From assembly GCF_000311825.1 (NCBI RefSeq), contig NZ_HE978566.1, positions 691,725 through 755,724 of the forward strand: a stretch of 64,000 nucleotides of DNA. Direction: 5' to 3'. Origin of the DNA: Peptoniphilus grossensis ph5. Its GTDB lineage: Bacteria; Bacillota; Clostridia; Tissierellales; Peptoniphilaceae. Shown here piece after piece: positions 50,594-60,000 of this stretch. Position 1 is the first letter of the stretch. Each line of letters opens with the position of its first letter. Below the pieces are notes generated by a model. The model saw only the letters and a program-made list of their open reading frames with translations, was not told the origin of the DNA and made no database searches. The position numbers and the translations under genes are program-made.

Positions 50594-50614
50594 GTTGGCT
50601 ACTGTGTTGGCTAC
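50594..50614 (+). repeat. right arm-type direct repeats (GTTGGCTAC x2)
   Basis: GTTGGCTAC at 50594-50602 and 50606-50614, starting 2 nt after the int stop. They match the left pair at 5929 and 5940, including the flanking AA before each first copy. Probable integrase arm sites. Confidence 0.65.
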
Positions 50615-50725
50615 CGTGTATAAAATATGCCTATTTATACCAAAATATTTTAAAAAAGCATACCCTCGAATGGCTTAAAATCAAACGATACGAAGATATG
50701 CCAAAATAATGTAAGTTTAAAAATG

Positions 50726-50748
50726 GATTCCGGCTCTGGGCACCATAA
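50726..50748. repeat. attR core (tRNA-Phe 3' fragment)
   Basis: Identical over 23 bp to 5856-5878. Only the T-arm half, acceptor and CCA are present, with no tRNA body, as expected for the side distal to the restored tRNA. Confidence 0.93.
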
Positions 50749-50778
50749 GAGTACCAAGTTTGGTACTCTTTTTTTTTA
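50747..50778 (+). terminator. original terminator of the tRNA operon, displaced by the prophage
   Basis: AAGAGTACCA/TGGTACTCTT 10-bp stem with a 4-nt loop and T9. It begins 3 nt after the CCA copy in attR, so it was directly downstream of tRNA-Phe before integration. Confidence 0.9.
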
Positions 50779-50890
50779 TTGTTTTCTAGCCTTAATTTAT
50801 AAGTTCTTATTTTTGAGTTTTAAATTTTTATTTTCTTCCATATCACATAAAAAAACTTCATTAAGAAGTCTTATAATATTTTACATACAT

Positions 50891-50919
50891 AAAAAAGAAG
50901 GGCTCCACTAAGGAGCCTC
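50891..50919 (-). terminator. second terminator after phaC
   Basis: GGCTCC/GGAGCC stem with a 5-nt loop; on the minus strand it runs into CTTCTTTTTT. It backs up the stronger hairpin at 50938. Confidence 0.6.
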
Positions 50920-50937
50920 AAAATTTAAAATATAATT

Positions 50938-50963
50938 AAAAAACCGAGCATCAAAGCTCGGTT
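50938..50963 (-). terminator. terminator of phaC
   Basis: AACCGAGC/GCTCGGTT 8-bp stem, 6-nt loop, and a T run on the minus strand, 7 nt after the phaC stop. Confidence 0.9.
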
Positions 50964-50969
50964 AATTTT

Positions 50970-52040
50970 TTATTTAGATTTACTTGTTAAAAATTCATTA
51001 ATCTTTGGTGCAACTTCCCTTTGGCTTCTGCCAGATACAAAGAGACCAATGTGACCTGTTTCAACTTCAACAAGTTCAACATCCTTTGAACCAACAGCCT
51101 TAGGTATTGGTCTAGTAGCATTTGGAGGAACTTGGTTGTCCTTTGTACCTAATATTGCAAGCACTGGACATTTTACATTTTTAAGGTCAACTCTTTCGCC
51201 ATCGAGATAAAATTCTCCCTTAATCAAATTATTTTTGTGATACATTTCTTCTTGGAATTCTTGATATGCTCGTCCAACTTGGTCAGGTGAATCGAAAATC
51301 CAGTGTTCCATACGAAGGAAGTTGGCAAGTTTATCTGGATCGTCAAGAGAATCAATTACGCCAACATACTTGTCCATCATTAGGTCAATTGGCTTTAAGA
51401 ATACAAAACCTGCATTCATAAATTCTCCTGGCACATTTCCAAAGGCCTTTACCATATTTTCAGGATTTAGATATGGTCCCCATTTAAATAGAAGTCCATC
51501 ATCTGTAGAGAAATCAATTGGTGTTACTAGTGATACAAGTGCATTAATTTTTTCTCCATGAGTTGCAGTGTAAATAAAGGAGAAAGTACCACCTTGACAA
51601 ATTCCAATAATATTAATTTTTTCGATATTGTGTTTTCTTCTAATTATGTCAACACAGTCGTCGATGTAGCCGTTAATATAGTCTCCAAGTCCAATATATT
51701 TATCATCCATTGTTGGATAGCCCCAGTCAATGATGTAAATATCTTGTCCACCTTCTAATAGGTTTTTAATAAGAGACCTGTCTTCTTGCAAGTCCATCAT
51801 ATATTGTTTATTAACAAGAGCATAGACAATTAGGGTAGGAATTTTGTTTGGATCCTTTACCTTTGGCTCATAGTGGTAGAGTTTCATCTTGTCTTCTTGA
51901 AAAATTAGCTCCTTAGGAGTTGCGTCAAAGCCACTGTAGTCAACATTCATAAGAGTATCTACACCCTTGATTAGTTTTTCGTATGAGTCGACCATATCTG
52001 ACATTGACTTAACATAATCTATTCCAAAAACATTTTTCAA
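50970..52040 (-). CDS. phaC: class III poly(3-hydroxyalkanoate) synthase subunit PhaC
   Basis: 356 residues, the size of class III PhaC. Lipase-like box GICQGG with catalytic Cys148, Asp301 in LGTKDNQVPP and His330 in ETGHIGLF form the triad. It polymerises hydroxyacyl-CoA into storage polyester together with PhaE, encoded 15 nt upstream. No phaA/phaB genes lie in the window, so monomer supply is encoded elsewhere. Confidence 0.93.
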   Translation of the reverse strand: MKNVFGIDYVKSMSDMVDSYEKLIKGVDTLMNVDYSGFDATPKELIFQEDKMKLYHYEPKVKDPNKIPTLIVYALVNKQYMMDLQEDRSLIKNLLEGGQDIYIIDWGYPTMDDKYIGLGDYINGYIDDCVDIIRRKHNIEKINIIGICQGGTFSFIYTATHGEKINALVSLVTPIDFSTDDGLLFKWGPYLNPENMVKAFGNVPGEFMNAGFVFLKPIDLMMDKYVGVIDSLDDPDKLANFLRMEHWIFDSPDQVGRAYQEFQEEMYHKNNLIKGEFYLDGERVDLKNVKCPVLAILGTKDNQVPPNATRPIPKAVGSKDVELVEVETGHIGLFVSGRSQREVAPKINEFLTSKSK

Positions 52041-52055
52041 ATCAATAACCTCCTA

Positions 52056-53114
52056 TTATTTATTGTCCTTTTTTTCTTCTTCGTATTCTTTGTCTCTAAT
52101 ATGTTTTCTAAGAGTTCTAACTTCTTTTTTGAGTTCATAAACAGTCTTGTAAAGTGAATCCATATCAGAGTTTGTTGGTATTGGGTACCACTTAAGTGAT
52201 TCTTCTATCACTTGGTCTAAGTCAATCTTAAGTAGCATTAGAGAATCTACAAAGTTTCCTAAGAATTTAGAAAATTCATCAGAATAGAACAATTTATCAA
52301 ACTCATTAGAAGTTTTTTCTCTCCAATAATTGTAAAATTCTTCATAAGTCTTAGGAGCTTCGCCCTTCTTAATCATTTCAAAGCTATCTTTTACAACATT
52401 TTCAGTAGATTCGTTAACTAAATTTGAAAGCATCATAGTAAGTTCAAGATAATTGCCCATAAATGTAATTAACTTATCTATTGTCTTCATATTTCTTTCA
52501 TAGGCATTTCTGTCAATACCAAATTGTGGAGAGTTTAACATCTTGCCAAAAGTTTCCCCATAATTTTTCTTCCAAAGTTTGAAAAATTCAAGGAAAGCCT
52601 TAGGATCAGCAAAAGCTCCCTTCATTACAGAATCCATTAAGTCAGAAGAAGTATCCATCCAAGGACCATAAACTGTAATAAGCGCGTCTCTGTAACTTTC
52701 ACAAGCGCCTATACATTGCTTGATTAAATTTTGAAGATCTACAGGAATATATGGGAAAAGATAATTGTTGATGTATTGAAGTGAGCCTTCCTTATACTCT
52801 TTCATTATTCTTTCCATATTTTCCTTAGTTGGCTCAATGTTCTTGTCATAAATATTTTTATAAAGTTCATAAATGCTGTAATAAAGTTTAGATGTATCCT
52901 TTATTTTTTGTGCAAGTTCACTAGGTGTGCCTCTGTAATTGAAGAAATCTGCACTTCCTAAATCTCCAAAAATTTTATTAAAACTTGAAAGATATTCTTC
53001 ACTAAAAGGGTTGAAGTTACTTCCGCCAAAAGACTTTGCATAATCTTGCCACATATTCATCATCTTTTGTTGTGAATTCATATAATCTTCAAAAAAATTG
53101 TATCCTTTATCCAA
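52056..53114 (-). CDS. phaE: class III PHA synthase subunit PhaE
   Basis: 352 residues, helical. FEDYMNSQQKMMNMWQDYAK at the N-terminus and the C-terminal conserved EESLKWYPIPTNSDMDSLYK, then VYELKKEVRTLRKHIRD coiled coil are PhaE features. It activates and positions PhaC. TTG start with GAGGAGGAATTAAT. A TATAAT at 53184-53179 is a possible -10, with a weak -35. Confidence 0.9.
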   Translation of the reverse strand: MDKGYNFFEDYMNSQQKMMNMWQDYAKSFGGSNFNPFSEEYLSSFNKIFGDLGSADFFNYRGTPSELAQKIKDTSKLYYSIYELYKNIYDKNIEPTKENMERIMKEYKEGSLQYINNYLFPYIPVDLQNLIKQCIGACESYRDALITVYGPWMDTSSDLMDSVMKGAFADPKAFLEFFKLWKKNYGETFGKMLNSPQFGIDRNAYERNMKTIDKLITFMGNYLELTMMLSNLVNESTENVVKDSFEMIKKGEAPKTYEEFYNYWREKTSNEFDKLFYSDEFSKFLGNFVDSLMLLKIDLDQVIEESLKWYPIPTNSDMDSLYKTVYELKKEVRTLRKHIRDKEYEEEKKDNK

Positions 53115-53247
53115 ATTAATTCCTCCTCTTATGGTTAAACTATATTATTTTATGTTTATACTCTATCTTTATAATTTTATTATACCCTAAGCTAATCTAA
53201 TATTAACATTTTATAAATTTATTTATTTTATCTGCTAAATTATAAAA

Positions 53248-53913
53248 TTAAACTATTTTTGCCTCTTTGAACAAAATATTTCCCTCATCATCTACAGCTA
53301 CACCTACATAATTTGCCTCAAAAGCCTCCTTTAACTTTTCAGTTTCACTTGAGTGAATAGTGATTTCTTCCCCAGTAAAATCAAAATTAATGTCTTCTGA
53401 TTTTAATAGAATAAATCTATCATAACCCTCTTCTGAAAATTCATCGGGATATTTCTTTTTTAGCGCCACAAGCATGTAGCCCGAATCCAAAGTATTTTTG
53501 TAGGACCTATGATTCTTGGGAGAGATTGTGGACATCTTGTGAGAAAATTTAGAATCTTTATATTTTTCTTCCAACTTTTCTCTAGTTAGATTTTGTAGGT
53601 TTCTTCCCCTATATTCCTTTAAGACGACGACAGTATCGTTGATAACGACCTTGTCAGGATCCACAAAAAAATCCACATCATAAGCCAAATTATCTTCTCT
53701 GTCAGGGACTTTTAAACTCCTATAAGCAACGAGCCTGTCCCCATCATAGACACCTACAAAGGCTCCTCCATTGTCAATTAAGTGTTCCAAGTCACTCTTT
53801 GAGTCGTGAGAAAAAATTTCCTTATTCTCAATGCCTTCATACACCTCTGATGTGAGCTCATATATCTCGTCAATATGCTCTTTTCCTAAAAACTTAAAAA
53901 TTAATTTTTTCAT
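53248..53913 (-). CDS. GNAT-family N-acetyltransferase-like protein
   Basis: 221 residues. FLGKEHIDEIYELTSEVYEG, AFVGVYDGDRLVAYRSLKVP and VVLKEYRGRNLQNLTREKLE (the acyl-CoA 'RGxGL'-like loop is RGRNLQ) fit the GNAT fold. The C-terminal 60 residues are an extra domain. Substrate unknown. Single gene. Confidence 0.8.
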   Translation of the reverse strand: MKKLIFKFLGKEHIDEIYELTSEVYEGIENKEIFSHDSKSDLEHLIDNGGAFVGVYDGDRLVAYRSLKVPDREDNLAYDVDFFVDPDKVVINDTVVVLKEYRGRNLQNLTREKLEEKYKDSKFSHKMSTISPKNHRSYKNTLDSGYMLVALKKKYPDEFSEEGYDRFILLKSEDINFDFTGEEITIHSSETEKLKEAFEANYVGVAVDDEGNILFKEAKIV

Positions 53914-54090
53914 AGTACCTCTATATTAATCCTAAAATTTCATTTTAAAATATAATCTGCGTAAAAAATAAGTATATTTTTCTTTAACGCATTAGCATAA
54001 ATTATATGTTCTAAATATTGTATAATAAAATTTCAAAATTATCTAGAATTTTTTTCAAACTGACCTAAATTTTAATTTTTAAATACATAA

Positions 54091-54112
54091 AAAAAGACCG
54101 CCTAAGCAGTCT
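54091..54112 (-). terminator. terminator of the flavodoxin-DUF3793 operon
   Basis: Minus strand AGACTGC/GCGGTCT (one G-T pair) with a 4-nt loop and TTTTTTT. Its arm overlaps the DUF3793 stop codon. Confidence 0.8.
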
Positions 54113-54696
54113 CAAATTCCTTCTAAAATACTTTTCATCTCTACAATTTTTACTTGGTCAAATTTTTCGAAAGCCCTTCTGGAACTTTCTTCATCGTTGA
54201 AGCACTTCCAATAACCTGTGCACTTGCAAATTTTTTTGTGGCGATCTTTAAAATCAATTACATCCTTTAAAGGATAGCCCAAAAAAACTCCTATCTCATC
54301 AGGACAGCTGTCATTGAACCTACTTTTTAAGAGACCCAGATAGTCATCAACTTGATTACAATTTTCGTATCCCATGAAATCTAAAAATTCTGAAATTTTT
54401 TTGTTGGATAATTTTTTCATCAATTTATCTTTTTTGAAAAAATAAACTAAAATGAAATCTTCCCCTTCCTTTAATTCAAAAAAATCAAGCTCCAGTGCAT
54501 CTCCAATTAAAAATTTATTTTTTAACCATAAGTCCTTTAAGGGTCTATTTCCATTTCTCAAATTCATCATTGTACCCAATTTTAAATCCTTATAAGTTGG
54601 AGCCACTGTGGACTTAATTAGAGCGTGAAGATATTCGAAATCTTTAAAATTTTTTATTTGATCAAAAAATTCAATGAAAATAGAATTATTAATCAT
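54112..54696 (-). CDS. DUF3793 family protein
   Basis: 194 residues. The family motif SCPDEIGVFLGYPLKDVIDF is clear, followed by a cysteine in CKCTGYWKCF. DUF3793 genes are usually beside flavodoxin genes in clostridia, as here (2 nt gap), suggesting a link to iron or redox stress. Biochemical role unknown. Confidence 0.9.
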   Translation of the reverse strand: MINNSIFIEFFDQIKNFKDFEYLHALIKSTVAPTYKDLKLGTMMNLRNGNRPLKDLWLKNKFLIGDALELDFFELKEGEDFILVYFFKKDKLMKKLSNKKISEFLDFMGYENCNQVDDYLGLLKSRFNDSCPDEIGVFLGYPLKDVIDFKDRHKKICKCTGYWKCFNDEESSRRAFEKFDQVKIVEMKSILEGI

Positions 54697-54698
54697 AC

Positions 54699-55127
54699 TT
54701 AGGACCTTGCAAGTTCCTTTCCAAGAGCTTCACACTCTTCTAGTGCATCTTCGTCAGGATTATCATAGGCAGCAAAGCCATCATCAACTAATTTTGCACC
54801 TGTGCCTTCAACTTCCTCTTGCCAAAGTTTCATCCACTCGCCATCAGCCCATTCATAAGATCCAAATAGAACAACATTTTTCCCAGAAAGAAGTGGATTT
54901 ACCTTATCCATAAAAGGTCTCATCTCAGTTTCTTCAAGCTCTTCTGCTCCCATGGCAGGACATCCAAAGGCAATTCTATCTACATTTTTTACATCATCTT
55001 CTGTAGCGGAACCTACTTGGATTAGTTTTACTTCAGCGCCTGCTCCTTCAGCACCCTTAACTATTGCCTCTGCCATTTTTTCTGTATTGCCAGTACCAGA
55101 CCAATAAATTACATTTACTTTACTCAT
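54699..55127 (-). CDS. flavodoxin
   Basis: 142 residues from the ATG at 55127 with GGAGGAAATAAA upstream. FMN phosphate loop WSGTGNTEKM, then FGCPAMGAEELEE and FGSYEWADGEWM are short-chain flavodoxin marks. It replaces ferredoxin as an electron carrier under iron limitation in many anaerobes. In an operon with DUF3793. Confidence 0.95.
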   Translation of the reverse strand: MSKVNVIYWSGTGNTEKMAEAIVKGAEGAGAEVKLIQVGSATEDDVKNVDRIAFGCPAMGAEELEETEMRPFMDKVNPLLSGKNVVLFGSYEWADGEWMKLWQEEVEGTGAKLVDDGFAAYDNPDEDALEECEALGKELARS

Positions 55128-55447
55128 TTTATTTCCTCCAATTTTGAAATTTATTATCATTTAATTTAATTGTAATAAATATTTTTTTAATTTTTTATAT
55201 AATATTATAAGAATTTTTTAAATATTTTTATTATCTTAATATTTATAATTTCAAAAGTTGATTAAATAATTTCTAAAGTAAAGTCTGAGAAAAATTAATT
55301 ATTATCTTGAAGCTCAAAATGATTATAAAATTTTAATTGGAAGCAAAAATTTTAAAATAAAATAATAAATTCTTTTAAATTAAATTAGAAGATAAATTCA
55401 CAAATAAAAAAACCAAGGACGAATCCTTGGTCAAATATTTTATAAAA
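55128..55447. other. very AT-rich intergenic region
   Basis: Holds the flavodoxin leader and, at its right end, the transporter terminator. Several TATAAT-like hexamers occur by AT content; no convincing -35 or Fur-box match is seen. No coding frame. Confidence 0.5.
55404..55431 (-). terminator. terminator of the symporter gene
   Basis: Minus strand ACCAAGGA/TCCTTGGT with a TTCG tetraloop and TTTTTTT. A textbook intrinsic terminator. Confidence 0.93.
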
Positions 55448-56647
55448 TTAAGCTTCCTTTAGCTTTTTACCTTCTCCCCTTCCTGGAACTTTTTTAAATA
55501 TTCCAGTAACCATTAGGGCAATTGCACCGTCAGATGTTACATTACAAGCAGTTCCAAAACTGTCTTGAAGTGCAAAAATTGATAGCATTAGGGCTGTTCC
55601 TGTGTCGTTAAATCCTAGAATTGATGTGATAAGTCCAAGAGATGCCACTACAGTTCCTCCAGGAACTCCTGGTGCCGCTATTGCAAAAATTCCAAGCAAA
55701 ACTATAAAGACAATCATGTTAGAAATTTCTGGAAGCTTTCCATATATAATTTGTGAAACTGTCATTACGAAGAAAACTTCTGTCAAAACTGAACCGCATA
55801 AGTGAGTGTTTGAGCAAAGTGGAATAGCAAAGTCTCTGATCTTTGGATCAAGTGTCTCTGATTTTCTAGCACAATCTAATGCCACTGGAAGAGTTGCAGC
55901 AGAGGACATTGTTCCTACAGCTGTTAAATAAGCTGGCAGATAATGTTTGAAGACTTCCTTTGGATTTGTCTTTGAAATAGCCCCGGCTATTGAATACATA
56001 AGAGTCATCCAAATAAAATGTCCAACTATTACAATTAAAATTATCTTTATAAAAACTGGCAATTCAGAAATAATTGCTCCTTCATAAGATAAAGTTGCAA
56101 ATGTAGTTGCAATGTAAACTGGAAGAATCTTTATAACGAAATTATTTACAATCGATAAAACAATTTTATTAAGTTCCATTAGCAAATTTTCCCAATGTTC
56201 TGATTTTGTAACAATTACTGCAATTCCAAATAAAATTGAAGTTACAAGTGCTGTCATAACAGGCATAATTGGATCAATTGATAACTTAAAAATTGATTCA
56301 GGAATGGCATTGCCTGCGCCAACATCTGACGCAATGTTAAGCTTTGGAATAATGGCCCTACCTGCTAAGAAAGACATTGTGGCAGCTCCCACAGATGATA
56401 TGTAGCAAATTGCAAGAGTTACACTTAAAATCTTGCCTGCACTTTCCTTTAAAGAAACTATGGCAGGAGTGATAAATCCCAAAATTATTAGTGGAACTAC
56501 ATAGCCAATTAAGTCTCCCATAACTCTCTTAATAGTATTGATTACAATGATTGCTGATTCGCTGGAAATTCTTCCTACAAAAATTCCTATAATAATTCCT
56601 AAGATTAGTTTAAAAACTAAGGAATTAAAAAAACTATTCTTTTTCAT
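55448..56647 (-). CDS. DAACS-family dicarboxylate/amino acid:cation symporter
   Basis: 399 residues, about eight membrane helices plus two hairpins. Signature serine-rich loop GTMSSAATLPVALDCARK and the C-terminal GVPGGTVVASLG, then FGTACNVTSDGAIALMV are family motifs. It takes up glutamate, serine/threonine or dicarboxylates with Na+ or H+. Substrate not predictable from sequence. Single gene. Confidence 0.9.
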   Translation of the reverse strand: MKKNSFFNSLVFKLILGIIIGIFVGRISSESAIIVINTIKRVMGDLIGYVVPLIILGFITPAIVSLKESAGKILSVTLAICYISSVGAATMSFLAGRAIIPKLNIASDVGAGNAIPESIFKLSIDPIMPVMTALVTSILFGIAVIVTKSEHWENLLMELNKIVLSIVNNFVIKILPVYIATTFATLSYEGAIISELPVFIKIILIVIVGHFIWMTLMYSIAGAISKTNPKEVFKHYLPAYLTAVGTMSSAATLPVALDCARKSETLDPKIRDFAIPLCSNTHLCGSVLTEVFFVMTVSQIIYGKLPEISNMIVFIVLLGIFAIAAPGVPGGTVVASLGLITSILGFNDTGTALMLSIFALQDSFGTACNVTSDGAIALMVTGIFKKVPGRGEGKKLKEA

Positions 56648-57030
56648 TTCTCCTCCTTAAAATTTTATAAATTTGAAGTATTACTTCTTCTATCATTTTA
56701 CCATTTTAGAAAAATAAAAGTATTAAAATTTTTTAATCTTTATAAAATAATTTCTCTTCATATAGTTTATTTTATATTTTACTAAAAAAATTATAGTTTT
56801 TAAATTCCTCTTATCTCATTTGTAAATATCCCATCTAAAATTAAAAAGGAGATTCAATTTAATGAATCTCCGTAATACTTTAATTATATCTTAACTTGTA
56901 AACAGTCTATCTTCCTTCTCCTATTCAACTTTTTGTTATAAAGTCTAAAGATTTTCTGTTTCTATTTTCTTCACCTACTAAAATATATCTAATTTCAGTC
57001 TTAGCTAGCAAAAAAGCCATAGCAGAAAAT
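56648..57030. other. intergenic region with protease terminator and a doubtful 31-codon frame
   Basis: Contains the hairpin at 56848-56871 and AT-rich leader of the symporter. On the minus strand, 56925-57020 encodes 31 residues (MAFLLAKTEIRYILVGEENR start) without a good ribosome-binding site; it could be a remnant of an older gene or chance. Confidence 0.45.
56843..56871 (-). terminator. terminator of the surface protease gene
   Basis: Minus strand GGAGATTCA/TGAATCTCC 9-bp stem, 6-nt loop, then TTTTTAATTTT. About 160 nt after the protease stop. Confidence 0.85.
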
Positions 57031-60000
57031 TTATTTCATGCTAAATACAACTTGTGCAATTTGTGCTCTTGTTAGCTTTTCTTTTGGTGCAAACTTTCCG
57101 TCATCCATTCCCTTAATTAAACCAAGTTTAACCATTTCTTTTACAGAATCTTTTGCCCACGATGAAATATCTTTTTCATCTTTAAAATCAATATTTGTAT
57201 TTTCTACCTTATTATTTAATTTATTTACTTTATTAAATCTTGATAGGAAGGCACACATTTCTTCTCTAGTAAGCTCTTTATCCGGCATAAAAGTATCATC
57301 ACCAAATCCACATGCTATTTTATTTTTGTATGCCCAATCAACATAAGGAGCATAGTATTTATTTTCATCTACATCTGAAAATACTTTATTTTTATACTTA
57401 TTTGTGTCAACATTTGCGACTCTTCCAAGAATTGTTACAAATTCTGCTCTAGTAAGATTTTTGTCTGGCATAAAATTATTTAACTCTGCAATATCTTTAA
57501 AGTAACCTTTATTTACTGCATTATTAATTGCATCTTTTGCCCAGTGATTTTCAAGTCCATTTGTATTATCATCATTAGTTGAAAATATACTTCCTGGGTT
57601 ATTGTTTATGCCGTTATTTGTAAAGACAGGACTCATTTTCTCGTGATTTCTATTTCTGATCAATGGATAATTATTTTCTTTATTTGAATTACTATTTGAT
57701 TCATTTTCTTTTTTGTCAGGATAATTATCTTCAGATGGTTTTTTGTTCTCATCTGCTGGTTTTTCTTCCTTAATATCTTTCCAAGACGCTGTAATTGTTA
57801 TATCTGAATCAACTTTAATTTTTTCTCCAGCATTTTTCTTGTTTCTATCTCCTGAAACAATCCAAGCATCAAAAACTTTACCCTCAGGTGCTACAAATGT
57901 GTTTTGTGGCAATTCAATTTCTTCCTTTTCTGTAACAGTTTGAGATGGAATTTTTCCACTTCCTCCGTTTGCCTCAAAAGTTACAGTATATTTCTTTTGG
58001 CTAACTTCTTCAAATACTGGTTCAATTTCAATATCTTCTTTAGCAAGGAATATATGTCCCGGCTTTTGAATAATACCTCTTACATTCCAGCCAATGAATT
58101 TTTTATTTGTCTCTACATTTTCATTGTATTCTGGAAGGACAAAATCTTCTCCTTGTTTTACATTTTCTTCATTTCCATTTACTGTTACTTTTACATCTTC
58201 GTTTTCGATTTCTCTAATTTCATCCTTATCTAAATCTAAATCAAATATTTTTACACTTGTATTTCTTGCATAGTCTGAGGCTATTACTTTTATTTCAATT
58301 CTATCATCTTGAGCAAAATCTTTTAAATTTTTACTTTGGTCAAACTCTTTGCCATTTGCGAAAATATTAACTTTTTCTATACGACCAGGTTTATCCGCAT
58401 CTCTCTTATCTGAAACCTTTAAATAAACTTTTTTATCCCCATAGTTTAAAGTAATTGGGTTTTCTGAATTATCATCTTTAGATAATTTTATTTCTGGCTT
58501 AAACCTGTCCATGTAAATTCTGTATTGTGATAAAATTCCGCCTTCAGGTCCATTTAATTTATAATCCTTTGCTGACCAATCCATTACATCATTATCTCTA
58601 ACATCTAATTTAACTTCAAAATCTTTTGAATTATCAGATTTTAAATCACCATAAATTAAATATTGGTCAATCATTGATTCATTTATTCTAAGATGCCAAT
58701 TAAATCCACCCTTATCTCCAATTTTACCTCTCAATGTGTGAGGACTCTTTCTAAAATAAAGTTCTCCCTTATTTCCATCAGTATATGGATAAAAAGTATC
58801 TGGATCCATATTCAATTGAACTTTATCTCTATCAACATAGAAGCACTTGCCCATTTCTTCAATTAGATTTTCCTCTTTAAGATCTTTACTACCATCTAAT
58901 TTATAGATTTCATACCTAACTACATTAAATCCATCTAAAACTTTTATATTAGCTTCAAAAGTCTTTACATCTTCATCATTATTTATAAAATCTTCAGTGT
59001 AGTTTGCGTCTAGATTTGTCTTGCCTGGATTTCTAGAAATAATTCTAACTCCATAACCCTTTTTTATTCTAAGTTCATCTCTCACTCTATAAAAAGTCTT
59101 TCCATTTTCATCTTTGTCTTCTTTTAATTTCCCGCCAAGATCTTCTCCACCAAGTTCTACAATGCTATGCTCTGAAGTTAATAGCTTAGACGATTCATTT
59201 TTTTCTACGCTAGTATTTTTTTCTTTTGGCATTCTAAGGAAAATACTCTTACTTGTTTTACCACTGTCTACTACAAATAATTCGATATCTCCTTTGTAGT
59301 CAATTCCCTTATTATTGTCTATATCATCCTTATTTGCCCATAAATTAAATTTTAGACTGTGAGTATTTTCATCATAAGAACCAGGAACTTTCTTTACCTC
59401 TTCTCTCTTATTTGTCTTTGACATTGTAGTGGATACAAAATAAATTTTTGCATCTTGAGAAACATTTTTAACTTCTCCCTTTATGTCAAAGCCACCATTT
59501 GAATCTGGAATAATTTTTCCAATATATCCCATATCCTTTAATGTATCTAAATCTTTATCTTTAAATTCCATAGGAGAACCATCAGAATATCTTGAAGGAA
59601 TACCATACTCATCTATTGATTTAATATCGCCATAGTCATAATCTATGCTATCTTCTCCTGTAAACTCATTAGTTTTCTTTATTTCCTTTGGCTCTATGAT
59701 TCTCTTGGTATCTTCTTCCGTAAGTTCTTTTATATAAGAACTATTCTTTTCTATGCTTATTTCAGGATTTCCATAATCCTTCTTTTTATTATCTCTTGCC
59801 TTATCTTCTTCTTTTTTATCTTCTTTTACTTCTACATTTTTAAGCTTAGATGCATCAATTTCTCCAAGTTTCTCATTAGCTTGACCATCTTCAGTTTCTA
59901 GGAAATATTCTAGTTTTCCATTTTTAACTTCTTTATCAAACTTAATTCTATATAAATTTGTAAAGTTTGAAGCACCATCAAGAGCTGCAACTTCTAAAGT

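Larger units (their letters stand above)
50615..50969. other. right prophage edge and junction to the chromosome, no gene
   Basis: Apart from attR and three hairpin terminators listed separately, I see no supported coding frame. A 62-codon frame from 50723 begins inside attR and is not protein-like. Confidence 0.6.
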
